Below, in pieces: positions 15,001-27,300 of a DNA stretch of 64,000 bases. Below the pieces are notes generated by a model. That model saw nothing but the letters and a program-made list of their open reading frames with translations, ran no database searches and had not been told where the DNA came from. A program made the position numbers and the translations under genes. The DNA comes from Bilabrum cf. latius (taxonomy: Eukaryota; Bigyra: Bicosoecida; Bigyra; Bicosoecida): positions 930,001 to 994,000 of the forward strand of contig OZ237740.1 in the NCBI GenBank assembly GCA_965178125.1, read 5' to 3'. Each line of letters begins with the position of its first letter. Within the stretch, counting starts at the first letter, position 1.

Positions 15001-17991
15001 TCCTCCGAGCTCAAAGGGTTTCACCATCCAATCAAGGAATTTCCATTCGATCTTGTCCACGTCTAGAATCCAATGCTGCTTGATCGGGTCGAACTTCATG
15101 GCCGTGAAGAACTCAAAGATTGGCTTTGCACCCCCGGCCTGATAGGCTTTGAAGCATTCGTCCACGAGCGGCCTGGCGGCAATGGCGGCAGGGTTGCACA
15201 GGCACGCCCCTGTGGTCATCGCGGCGAGGGAGTGAAAGCCTGGCGTCAGCGAGGAGAACCGAATATAGTACATCGGCCCTGCGGGTTTCATCCTACCTCC
15301 AACACTCCTAGCGGTCTGGTCTTGATGCCCACGGTTCAGTAGGATCGTGAGATCATCGTGCTGGCCGTGCATACCCTGCAGATGGCTGACAGCGTTCCAG
15401 CACGCCAGCATCTGGGCTGATGCCACCAGAGCTGTGCCCGACTCTGCCACGAGGTGCTCGTGGTTTCCGCGAGCAGCGACGTAGGCCTTGAGCAAGAACC
15501 GAATCTGCTCCATCGCATCCCGAAGCAGCTGCTGGTCTTGGCAAGGAGGCTGCCACGGATCGCACAGCCCGTCACGGGCAGCATCTTCGTGGGCCTGGAG
15601 AGCGAGCTCCTCGAGCTGCCTGAACGTAGCAACGGCATCCCGTCGCAGTTCCAAATCTGTGCTACGCAGCTCCCTGCCATGGGCAGCAAGCCAGTCGTCC
15701 ATAGTATCCTCCCGGCCTTCATTCTTAAGCGCATCATCGTTCGCGTTGCGAGCCTCGCTCCACGTCCAAGGCACCGGTAGACGCTGCAAAAACACGTCCT
15801 CGATCAAGGCACAGAGCTCCGAGCACACAAGCTTCGGGAAGGCAGTGCCTGACCGCGACATGAGCTTGTCCGCCGCAAGGCCTGCAGCCTGCAGCACCCT
15901 GACGATGTCGTGCATGTCCCCGCGGAAATCGACGCGGCCATCCGCTCGCCGCCCAGGCCTCGGACCCAGAGCCAGATCCACAAAGTGCTCCTGCATAGAG
16001 GTAAGATTCTGCCCTTCGAAGCCCGAAGTGTCGCGCTCATCGACGAGGTGCTCTAGCCCTCGAAAGCCCCTCACTGGTGCGAGAGTCGGCCCGTCCTCCT
16101 CGATAATGGGGGGACCCTGTCGAGCTGCCTTGTCTCTATGCCACGCCTCCACCTCTGGTCCGAGCGCTCGGGCCTCTGCATCGGTCAAGTGCATGGCATC
16201 TTCGATGTCAAGCACGCCCATCAGCCGCCGCACAGACATCAGCAGATTCTCAACAAAATTGGCGGCCTCGCTGCTGATGGCTTTGGCGCGGAGCAGCCTC
16301 AAGCACATGCGAGCGGTTGACTCCACGGCGGTGCCCAGCAGCTTGATCTCGAACTCATGGAGGCCCGGAAGGCGCCTCTCCCTCAGCCAGGCCTCGGCGT
16401 CACCCATTCCGTCAGCCGCCGACAGGTTCTTGGCGCAAGACTCGCTTACTTCGACAAGTAGATCCGCTTCTTCGGAGTGCTGCGTTGCCTCCTCTGAGCT
16501 CCACGCGTGCAACCCCTTGGCCTTGCCGTGCGAATTAGGCGCTGCTACTGCAATTGACTCGTCAGCGGCAATCACAGCCTCCAAGGGCTCCAGTTGATCT
16601 TCAGGTTTGTCACCGGGACTGCCCGATTTTGACTCGGACGCGCCCGCACCGGACGCGGCTTCCTCCTGCCCGGCTGGCTTTGATTCTGCTGCGAAGGCAA
16701 GTGCACGGCTGGCAGCAGCCGCAGCCGCTGCAGCGTCTTCATCTTGGGTCTTGAGGTCAATTGGAGGCAGCTGCGCGATGTACCGTAGCTGGCGCACGCA
16801 ATGCCTCAGGTAGGCGGACCGGAACGCGAGCCTCAGCTTGCCGCGCATCTCAGCTCCCAGGCCGTACCGAAACGCAGCGTACAGCGTCGCGGCTATCGTG
16901 CAGCGGTACTCTGATGTCGTTGACACGTCTGCTTTGATAAACGGACCCCTTGCATCCGAAGGGATCCTCTCCTGCGCGCTCAGCAGCCGCTCGCCCGCCA
17001 GCATCGGCAGGATGCTCTCATACAGGCTGTGGGGTGACAGCATGCCGGACTGCGCGACATTGAGAGAGCGCTGGCCGATTAACAGGCTGGCCAGCAGGCC
17101 TCGCTCTACTAGTCGCTCCGAGGGCACACCGTGCAGCACCAACGCTGCCCTCCTCCTGGGGGACATGCGAGGTCCAGCCCTGGTGCCCTCGTGATATGAC
17201 AGAGACTCATGGTCTGAGCTGCAGACGGCCACGTGCCAGCGGCCGCCAACAGGTGCGCCGTCTGGAGCCAGAGCTGATGTGATCCCATCCTGCGGCAGCC
17301 TCGCGCGGCCGGACTCTACGTACTGGTCGGGGGTCAGCGGTGGAGTACCAGCCTGAGGCGGCCCGCCTGGCACCGAGGCGGGAGCGGCCCCGGCACCTCC
17401 AGCCGCCGCTGCTACTTCACCGCCAGGTACGGATCCGACTGCACCCACAGGCCCAGTACCGCCGTCACGACCATTGTCCGCAGTCAGCCGCTGGCACACA
17501 AGCAGGCTGACCGCGAACTTTCTGCGAAATGGGGTCGTTCTTGAACAGATCAGATCGACAGCATGCAGCAGCAACGGGCAATCGAGCAGAGACACACTGC
17601 GACAAACAACATGGTACTGAAACGGGTTCCAGTACGCATTGGCTGCTCTTGGCATACCTCACCTGTTGATGGGCAGCACAACAAAGTCGCCAACTGAGCA
17701 TGCCTCGAGCTCGCGGACAGCCGACTCAATGGCTTCAACTACTTTAGAAGAATTACCGGACGCTGCAACAAGGGTTCCTTCCAGCTTTGATGCGAAAGCA
17801 AACTTAGCCGACAGCCGTTGTGCAAACGACGTGCACCCATCGTCTAGCTCAAGGCTAGCAGCGCAAGATCGCTGTGAGGAGGCAGCTAAGAACGCTGCCG
17901 AAGTCACCAAAGAAGGCCGCAATTTGATCCACGAAAGCTTGGATTCTGCATTAGATAATGATGTAAGGGGGAAGCGCACCAAGAATAGCAT
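1..17991 (-). CDS. Giant DUF3638/DUF3645-type protein (C-terminus beyond window)
   Basis: The model is two exons, complement(1..17596, 17663..17991), open at the left edge, giving at least 5,975 residues. About 30 in-frame UAGs (for example 229, 586, 1063, 1195, 1477, 3196, 3484, 3607, 4402, 4774, 6259, 7234, 8914, 10435, 11377, 12205, 13210, 13219, 13867, 14446, 14797) are read through, with no UAA or UGA. A P-loop, MGLGKSSV, lies near residue 4,390. LNLYIPHALSKVDRVSYGLL near 4,930 and LGFSGTPNDLLP near 5,265 match what I recall of the DUF3638 and DUF3645 segments of giant fungal and protist proteins sometimes annotated as ubiquitinyl hydrolases. An upstream segment (VPYIRVPLILRFIA, near 1,240) also fits that family. 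The visible C-terminal end is Gln/Glu-rich. Low-complexity Ala/Ser/Gly linkers separate the folded blocks. Start chosen: ATG at 17991, with an in-frame UGA a few codons upstream. The biochemical role is uncertain; the family assignment is fairly secure. Confidence 0.85.
4774..4776 (-). other. In-frame UAG at a probable conserved Gln (DUF3638 P-loop)
   Basis: The codon lies three residues before the MGLGKSS P-loop, giving [UAG]-A-I-MGLGKSSV. In DUF3638 relatives I recall a Gln at this place (Q-x-x-MGxGK). That alignment is from memory, not computed here. Confidence 0.6.
13210..13221 (-). other. Two UAGs inside a Gln-rich run
   Basis: The minus strand reads MQQR-[UAG]-LQ-[UAG]-LQQAGG. Two UAGs alternate with CAG/CAA codons, which is most easily explained if UAG is also glutamine. 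Confidence 0.7.
17597..17662 (-). other. Intron in the DUF3638 gene (66 nt)
   Basis: Donor GTGAGG and acceptor TGTCGCAG. Removing 66 nt (phase 2) bypasses an in-frame UGA and joins GDFVVLPIN to VSLLDCPLLLHAVDL in frame. No cDNA is available; the alternative is that translation starts at the ATG at 17655, just after the UGA. Confidence 0.7.
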
Positions 17992-18309
17992 TGTGGGTGT
18001 CTTTGCAACGCTTCATTTCATCGCCAAGTGATCAACATCACCAATGCATTTCATCGCATACCTGCAACCGTATGGTCAGCAAATTCGCCAACAATTGAAC
18101 TACTAGTCCACACTCGTTCCTAAGGGCGCAGCCGAACTGATTCAACTTGCATGCTTGCCCCTCAAATTTCGGTGTGAATGCCGCGTCGCTGACAGGTCCC
18201 TCGCTGCGACAAGCGGTTGCAACCTAAAAAATGTGCCCTTCGGCCCCACTTCGGGAACGCTACAAATACATGACATAAACACGGGATTGAGCGAATCTAT
18301 GGTACTAAA
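17992..18309. promoter_or_regulatory. Intergenic spacer: DUF3638 promoter side and USP 3' end
   Basis: This 318-bp AT-richer stretch carries no convincing ORF. It must hold the promoter and 5' UTR of the DUF3638 gene and the 3' UTR of the upstream USP gene, both on the minus strand. On the coding strand it contains TGGCGAATTTGC (18079-18091), which resembles short GCGA-AT elements in other spacers of this window. Confidence 0.4.
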
Positions 18310-21300
18310 TCACATCACAGTCAACTTCATCGCCCCGCAGTTGTGGCATTTCACCTCCTTGTAAGACACTTCCGCGCCGCACTTGCGACACACCCAGTTC
18401 CTTCTGAATCGCGACTCCTCCAGCGATCCCTAGGTTCCGAATGTTCGCGAAGGCACAGCCATGTCGTCATTGATTCCATCTCTACCCTCGAACATGGCTT
18501 CACCGCTCGAATCCGTCGGGCGGCTCGTGTTGGGAGGCGTCTTGGATCGGCTAGCAGGCTTTCCCGAGCTCGAAGAGGAGGAGGAGCCTCCTGAGGAGGA
18601 AATCTTGCCGTCGGCCACCTTGGACAAATAGTCTTCCAGAGGATCCCTGTGCAGCTGGTCGATCTCGGGCTCGAACACCGTAAACTCCCACTTGTACGCC
18701 CAGTCGCCCCAAGTGTCCCTGGATGGATCAGCCTTCTCGTGCTGCGCGATGATCTTGTACGAGTATGCGCCGATAGCGTGCTCCTCGGCGTACTGCTCCT
18801 CCTCTGTCTTCAGTCCCTTGAAGTTTAGCTTGCTTTCATCGGGAAGGTCCTTTTTCTGCGGCTTGATCCGAAGCTAGAACTTGATGACGTCGCTGAACTC
18901 GTTCATAACGATGATGCCAAAGCGAGGCTTGCCGTCCGCTGGGTCTGTGAACATGATGGGATGCAATCGAAGCATGCGGCACATTCCATGCGCCCTGCGC
19001 TCGCCATGGGCATGCGCCCGGACAGTCTCCACCTCCAGCACGCTCGGTATCTGGAACCTGCTCCTTGCCAGCTTGCACTCGCCCTCAGCCGTCCTGGCGA
19101 CCTCACACAGCTGGGCGAAGAGATCCACGTGCTCGTCCAGGGTGGCCTGCTTGGCAAAATGAACGAACTGGCTGTACACCTCGGCACGCGCCCATTCGAT
19201 GATGCTGTCTCCGTACGAGTCATGCCTCTTGGGTGCCACTGGGGGCAGGTCCTGGAACAGGTACTGCCGCACAGGGGCGTGCTCCTTGCACAGGTCGAGC
19301 AGTAGCGTGCATCCCACAGTCATCAACTTGGCGTTCACCCGCCGCTTCTGAAACATGTACCCCAGCAGCCCACCCCTGAGGTTGGTGGAGCAGGTCAGTG
19401 TCCTGTCCACGCCCCTGGATACGGCCGCCGATCGGTCCACAATCTCCCTGGCCTTGCGCATCCTCTCGATGTCGATCTCCAGCTATGTAAGCTCCTTCTT
19501 CTTGGCGCTGTCGATGGCCACGGCCGCTGCTCCCTCTTCTTCCTTCTCGTCTTCCTTCTTTTTCGTTTCGCCTGGGTTGGCTGCCACCTCGGTCGACTCC
19601 TGCGCTGCTCCGCCGCCGGCTGCCTCGTCGATCTCCTCCGCCGCCTCCTCCTCGGGCTCGGAGGAGGAGAGCTCTGTGGGCAGCTCCTTGGGCTCGAAGC
19701 CCACCCCTACACCATACAGGAAGGTGCCATGGAACGGATCTCCCAGTAGGAGATGCGTCCTGCGCATCTGCAACGAGTCCTGCAGGCCGAGGAGCTTCTT
19801 GTAGGCCAGCTCATACGCCTTGAACTCGGCGATGGAGGCAATCTGCACCCCCTCGCCGCCCGCAATCCGAGGCAAGACTTCGTCCACAAAGCCCGGGTTC
19901 TCCCAAGACAGGTGGCACAAGATGTCCACTACGGCATCGGGTGCCTGGTTAAACTTCAGGCATGCCACGAGGATCTCGGGTTTGGCAAAGAGAGGGATGC
20001 CGTTGGTCATGAATTCATAGACTGCGGCGTCCATAGAATCGCCATCGCAATCCGATTCATCCGTTGCAGGGCCCGGCTTGCCGTCAATAAGAGGCCAGTT
20101 GAAGCCGCCGTCGTCGACCAGAGTTGGGGGCTGGGACTTGAACACCTCTTCTGACGGGATAGATGTCTGCTTCCTGTAGAACTTCGCCACGCTGCCCTTG
20201 GCACCGGGCCCGATCCGCAGCGGCGCGGGCAGCTTGAGGCTGCAGGTGAGCCTTTGCAGCAGGTAGAGGAACGGTCCCCAGTTGGCAGGCTGATACAAGG
20301 TACCCATGGAATCGTACTTGACCTCGCTGCGGTATTTCTCCTTGAGATGGCTGGCTTCTCCTAGGAAAAAGTCGCAGGACCGGTCCATGAGGTCGAGGTA
20401 AACGAGCATCTGCGTGGCCGTGTCCCCTAGCCGCGCCACCTCGTTGAACAGCTGCCAGTACTGGTCGAAGGTGCGCCACTGCCGGTTGGCACTCCGAATG
20501 AGGCCAAGGAGGGTTTCTACTAGGGTCACGATGCCTGACGTCCGCTCGCTGCCACCAGATCCAGCAGCACCGGAGCCTTCTGCAGCGCTTTCTGCCTCCT
20601 TCGCTTCCTTCTTCTTCTTCTTCTCGTCCAGCGGCTTCCCACCATTGGCCGCTACCGCGTCCAGCCGGACCTTGGCAGCCGCGGCGCACTCCATGAGGTA
20701 CGGCTCCTCCTCCTTGTAGGAGGCCTGCAGGCAGGTCACGAGCAGGTCCACGACCGCTGTGCGCGTCGCCGGATTGCTGGCCTTCAAGATCACCTGCTCA
20801 ATGTACTCCGAGTCCTTGGCAATCTCGATCACAAGAGCATGGCTCGCCTCCGGGCTGGCCTTGTAGACACGCATGAGAGCGGCAATCAGAGCGGGGAGAG
20901 CCCCAGCAGACTTGGATTGGGCGAGGACCCGCAGAGCAAAGTAGGTACCGGCATTTACCAGCTTGGCCAGCTCCTCCTTCGGGATGACAGCCGCCCCTTC
21001 CTGCTCCGTGGCAGAGGCTTCCAGCATGGGAGCCGCCCGCTCGAACATGTCCCGGACAAAGTCGAAGAACTCGCTAGAGTTGATGTCCTTGGACCGCAAG
21101 AAGCGCAGGTTGTCCCGGAACACCCTCTCGAACTGCATGCTGGGCAACAGGTTGCGGAGAAGCTGCATTCGGCTCATCTTCAGCTCGTCCGATCCCGTAC
21201 CGTCGGCTGGTGCGAACGCCTTGCCGGCCTTGACCGCAGCCTGGAACTGTTCCGTGGCCTCTTCCTCCCTCACCTTGACGAGTTCCGTTCCGAGTACCTC

Positions 21301-24300
21301 CTACGCACGGGCACGCATGTCGTCAGCATACGACGCCATAGCGGCATCTTGCTGCAGCAGCCGTGCCTCGGTAGCCTGGGGATCCGCTTCATTTCGATCC
21401 TGGGCGTTCTTGAGCTCCTGCTTGATCCACTTTTCGTCGAAGCGCTGGCGCTCCGGCACGGCCGGGGGCACGTACTTCTTGCCCATCACGCCTGCATGCA
21501 AAGTCACGGCTGGGAGGAGGGCAGTCGGGGTGACCCTCTCGTAGACAACCACGTAAGCGTTAGCGCTCTGCTCAATCTCTTTCTGCTCGCCGTAGTATCC
21601 CGAGGTCGTCACCTTGCGGGTGCCGCCAAAAGTCTCCGCCTCCATGTTCTTCGGGTCCCACTCGGTGACCCAAGAGTCGTTGAACTTAAACCACTTGTCC
21701 GTCGCACGATCCCGGATGAAGGAGTAGTAGTGGCCGGAGTTTGCCGTGCCAGTGTGCACTACCACGCCGCAAAGGCGGTACAGGAACTTGGCGCGCTCGT
21801 TTGCGGTCGAGGGTGGCTTGTAGTGGGGGTCGCGAAGATCCAAGAAGGGAGACTCCTGGTCGGTTCCGGCCTCCTTCTCCTTCTGCTCCCGGTCCAGAAC
21901 GCCCTCCTTGGTGTACGGGTACATGTCGAGCTCGTCAGGAAAGCTCAGGTAGGAGTTGATCTTCTCTTGCATGAAGGTGACCATGCTAAATTGCAGCCTC
22001 TTGATGTGGAACATGAGCACGTTCGGGAGCTGCTGGATGAGGGAACGCTTGACCAGCGTCGTCGGGATATCAGGGGCCACGTCGGTCTTGTAGCCCTCCA
22101 TGGTCTCCCCTTGCAGGGACGCCTTGAGCGAATCCTCCAAACTCTCGAAGCCCTTGGGCTCCAGAGGCCAGTGGGTGAACTGAACCACCGTCTCCGCCGT
22201 GTATCCAACTGCGGGCGCCACGCGCTGCTCCACCTGAGTCCCGCCGAAGCACTCTCGGATAGCGCCGCACTCGGGCAGATCAGCCATTCGGTGCTCCATC
22301 TTGTCGAAGAACTTGTTGAGGTACTCTTCCGCGTCCTGCTGCACCCCGGTCTTGATCGGGTTGCCCTGCGAGTCCTTGAAGACCTGGCACCAGGGCAGTG
22401 GGTTGTAGTACTGCCTCTCTGACATCATCTGGTTGGCATACATGCGCTGCAGCTGGTACAGCACGTCGTCCGTGGCCTTGCTCCTGCCGCCAAAGTCCAG
22501 GCCGGAGTTGCCGGCAGCCTTGGGATCTTCGCCTGCAGCCTTGGCTTTTTCGACCTGCTTAAGAAGCCTGTCACGGGCGGCGTCCTCCTCGGCCTTGACC
22601 CGGAGCGAGGCCTGCAACACACCGGCTCCGTCCTCATCGTCATCGTCAATGACGTCGCACTTTGCCCGTAGGACTGCCAGGCGCCAGTGCGGCACCATGT
22701 AGAGCTGCTGCATCATCGCGTTCATGTAGCAGATGCAGCCCAAGTTGCGGTAGCCCAGGTACCCGTGGTCGGCCTTGGCCTTCTCGTCGTACAACCTCGA
22801 GGATGCAGAGCTTCCGCCTGCCTTGGCGGCCTCGGCCGATGCGCTCATCACAGGGACCAGCGCCTTGCTCACGCTCAGGACGTTCTGAGGGCTGTCCTCG
22901 CATAGGGCTGACAGCAAGGCCAGAGCCTCCTTGCGTGTGCTCTTGTTCTTGCACTTGGGCAGCTGGGGTCTGACACTCTCATCCAGCTCCTCGGCCGTGC
23001 TAGGCGTGTAGAAGAGCAAGTCGTCGATGACGACTCGGACGAACGTATCCTCAGCGCCCTTTCTGGCCACGTCACCCGTCCCCGGCTCGCGGGCGAACTC
23101 ACGGAATTCCGGAATCGCTTTGACGAGCGTAGCAAGGGTGCTCAACAGCCCGCTGAGAAGGTGGTCCTGCTTCTTGTCGTCATCGAGGCGCCGCTCCTTG
23201 GCCTCGTGCTTCACAACTCGAGCAATAATTGATCGAAGCACAGGCTCAAACCTGGCCTTCTAATCGGCAGCTGAAAGAGCAGCTGGCGCTGGTGCCAGAT
23301 CAGCTTCACCTTTGTCTTCATCCGCAGCCTTCTCGCCTTGCTTGGCTGCATCCTCGGAGTACCCGCAGGTGGACTTGATCATGTTGGAAAGCACAGTGAA
23401 GAAGCTCGCAACCGGCAAAGTTGGCTGCTCCGCAGCCAGCTCAGACACGGTATCAAGCCTGCTGAGCAGCAGCTCAAGCAAGTAGTCTCGTAGAGTCGGG
23501 ACGCCTGCCGCTCGGAATGGCTCGATCGGCAGTCGTCGGCCGGCCCTCCGCAGCGCGAAGCTGGTCCACTTCCTGGCGGACACTTGGCCAGCCAACAACA
23601 GGTGCTGGATAAGATCGGCAAAGCGACGACTCGGTGCGGCCGGCCCCGTGGCGAACGGCTTGCCTTCCATATCCAGGACGACCATCTGCGCAACAGCAGG
23701 CGGATTGCCCGCCGCGGCCAGGAGCCAGATCTGCATGACCTGCTCGCACAGCTCCTTGTCTTCGGTGGAGTGCTCCTCGATCGCAGCCAAGTTCTCTGCG
23801 ATCCTCAAGCACGATGCCAGGGTAGTCAGGCGAGAAATCTGCTTCAGCACGTCGGCAGCCACGGCAACACCGTCCCCACTGTTCCAATCAGATGCAACGC
23901 GGCGGGCAGCTGCCAGCAGTCGCTGTGTGGTCTTGGAGCCAGGCTTGGGAGTCGACGGCGGCTTCGGCTGGGACGAGCCTGACGAGGAGGTCGTTGATGC
24001 GGCGATGTGAGCAGGCAAGGCAGGGCCCATGGGGACCCCGGCACCAACCTCATCCCCACCCATGCCAGGAGGCATTGCCGGACCAGCCACTGGTGCGGGC
24101 GCAGCCGCAGTGGCTGCTGCGTCATCAGCGCCCTTGCCCTCATCCTTCGTATTTCCAGCATCATCACCCGAAGCTGCGGCAGCATCGTCATCGTCAACAC
24201 CTTCCCTGTGCGGCTTGGGCAACTGCAGCGTCCTCTTCAGCACCTCTGCCTGTTCAACAGACAGAGGCCCAGGTCCCTGATCGGGTGCATGTGCTTGATC

Positions 24301-27300
24301 TGCTAGGCCGATCGCACTCGCCAAACCAAGCACTCGAACGAGCCTGCAGAGCGCCCAAAGGGACTTCGTCCTCAGCTCGTTCGCTCGGCCAGCGGTCCGT
24401 TGTTTGCCGCCAGCCATCGCTGCCTGGGCATCGAGCACCTCGACAAGGCGAGCAAACCCACCGTTCAAGACGAAGCCGCGCCTCCAATCCTACCGTCGGG
24501 ATCGCTCAGTGTCCTGAATGGCCTGTGAATCCTGGCGCTCGAGAGCCGGGGGCTCCGTGTCGTCACTCTCAGCCGAAGCAGCGGCGGCATCCGAAGCGGC
24601 AGCATCCGAATCAGCAGGCGAAGGGGCACCTGCTGCGGACGCAGCTGCACCCGAATCTGCGGGCGTATCTCCGCCAGACTTGCCTTCGTCCTCCCGCGAG
24701 CGCTTCTCGCCAGGCTTGGGCGCTGCAGCGGGCTTCTTTGTTTTCTTTACAGATAGCTCCTGCTCCGGCTTGATGGCAATATTCGCCACCACTTGCAAGC
24801 TGTAGTAAAGGGCGAAAGGGGAGTCTGCTGGCAGGACCGATTTCCAGTCTACTTCGGCAGAAGGAGGCTGGATTCCAGTGCCCTCCATGGGCGTCTTTCC
24901 GTCGTCGCCGAGCTTCAAGGCACCCCCCGCACCCCCCAAGCTGCGCAACACGGAAGGCTTCGTCGGGAGAGCCATGAGCATAGTCCAGGTCTTATCCGCG
25001 GTGGCGTCCATGGCGGCAAGCGTTTCATCGTCCCCAGAAGCATCGGCTGCAGCTCTGAGAACGTTCATGAGGACGTCATAGGTTGAGTCATCTCCAATCA
25101 GAATGCGGCGGGGATGCGAGTCGATCTTAGCGTGCATCACCTCACGCAGGCGGTCCTCGCGCCGGCCACACCCCTCGATCTGCCGCTGTAGGACCTCGGC
25201 TTTCTCCTCAGCCTGCTTCTTGTCCGCCTCCTCCTTCTCGGCAATTTCCCTTGCCTCTTTTGCCTTCTTCTCATCCTCGGTCAGCTCCTTCTACTCCTTG
25301 GCTTCTGCCTTGCTTCCGGCGCCTCCCGCGGCAGCTCCCTCACTCGCGGCCGAAGGAGACTCTGCAGCTTCACGCTTCGCCTGTGCCTCTTTATCAGCCT
25401 TCTCTTTCTTTTCCTTCTCGGCCGCACGCTTCTTCGCCTCGGCCTCCTTGCGCTCCTCCGGCCACGGGCGGTCGCGGCGCAACGTGTAGAGGTTGTACCC
25501 CAGCTTTGCAACGTCGGACTGCACCTTGTCCATGCGGGATTTGCAGGCCTCAGTGTAGAACTGGTTGAAGCCTTTGTACGTAATCTCACCGTTCGGTGTT
25601 GTATCGAATTGCTTGAAGACAGCTCTGAGCCTCTGCTCGTTCGTAGACTGGTGATCCGTAACGTCCACGGCCGCAAAGAAGGCAAGGATACCCTTGCGGT
25701 CCAGAGTGCCCTTGTCGTTGCAATAGCGAGCAAAGACTTCGGACACCATCTTTTCCGCGGCGTGAGTCAGCTGGGTGTCGCGCCAGGAACTCGCGTTTGG
25801 GTCCACCAGCATTGGCGACTTGGCATCAGTCGCGTCTATGGGCTGGGTGTTGAAGACGGCGACAACCTTGGCGGATGATAACGTAGCGCCAACCTGCTGC
25901 AAGGTCTTCTTGTACTCTGCAGGAGACGTGAACAACTTGTTCTTCACCCGAATACGAACCTGAGACGACACTAAACCAACGAGTCGAGCAACACGCTTTC
26001 TGAGCTCCGACACGGGCTGCGTGGATCTTACCTTGATCACCCAGTACTTCGGCTGCTCCTCCTTGCCGATGGGCAGCTGAATCTTCGGGATCGAGTTTTC
26101 CACCTTGAGGGCCACGATGTTCCCCGCCATCGACGTGCTATGCGGAACAAGGCCTTGGTCAGGGTCGATGCCCTCGGCACTCTTTGCCTCGGCCTCGAGC
26201 TCCTCGGGCGTGGCTTCTACCTTGAGCACCTTGCGAAGTTCCTGCTGCAGGCTAACTCGCTCCGCAGCGGTTGTGGTGACGGCAGAAGTGGCTTCTTCCA
26301 TTTCTTCGTCTGCGCTGCTGATCAGCTGCCGTAGGGCAGCAATGGCACGCGATGCCCGGCGCGCAGCCACAGTAGAGGCGCCCTTTGTGCAGTCCTTGAG
26401 CGCCTCGACGCACCTCATAACGTATGCACGGCGCACAGAAAGTAGCGCGCTGGCATCGTCTTCCGTGGGAGTGCCGCGAGCGGCAGGCTTTACGCCCTGC
26501 GACTTCGGAGAGTCGGTATCTGCGGCGGCTTGCCCATCGGCAGCAGCGGCCTTCTTCGCTTTGGCAGCTCGAATGGCCTCTGCAGCTTCCGCGTCAAGCG
26601 GCATCTTGGAGTAGAGCTATGCCAAGAGCATGATCGCGGCAGTGCCTACCCCCTCAGGCTCCGCCTCCAGCGCAACTCTCCACAGGTACTGGATTCCTAC
26701 CAGATCGTGCACGGGCACTAGCATCTGGAAATCATCGCTGCTAGATCCAATCGGCTGGTGCAGCTTCTCTAAATGATCGTTGATCGAGAAGAAGAATCCG
26801 CGCAAGCAGTCGAACTGCGATGTTCCCACTTGCTCTGGGGGTGCCATCACGGGGTCCACCATTCTCTGGACGTAGAGCTTCGCGGCAGCCTCGAAGTCAA
26901 TCAGCTGGCCAACGTCTGGACCACTGGTAGCTCGGCGAAGGAGCAGCATGAAAGCCTCCATCTCCGGTTCGCACAGCGACCCAAACCCGTTCTTCACGCC
27001 CGACGAAGCGGCCGCTGCGTCCCCAGCCCCAGAGGCAGGAGCCGCAGATTGGCCCCCACTCACGAAGTAGGACCAAATCTCATTGATCTGCTCCAAGCTG
27101 ATGCTAAGTGAACTGGCAACGCACACATTGGAAATGAAGCTCAGCCGAGCCCTGATGGCTTGCACGTGCGGCACCCCGGCATCGACCTCCATCTCTGCCC
27201 TCTTTTTCTCAAGCGCAGCCTCCGTCTCTTCCTCGTCTTCAAAGAGGCCATTGTCGCGCGCGTAGTGGGCTGCTCGTATCTTGTACTGCTTCAGCTCATC

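Noticed and set aside
17465-17701. A 20-nt or 15-nt mini-intron near the start of the DUF3638 gene
   Set aside because: A 66-nt GT-AG intron with a pyrimidine-containing CGCAG acceptor fits the other introns and restores frame. The 20-nt option shifts frame, and the 15-nt option lacks support elsewhere.
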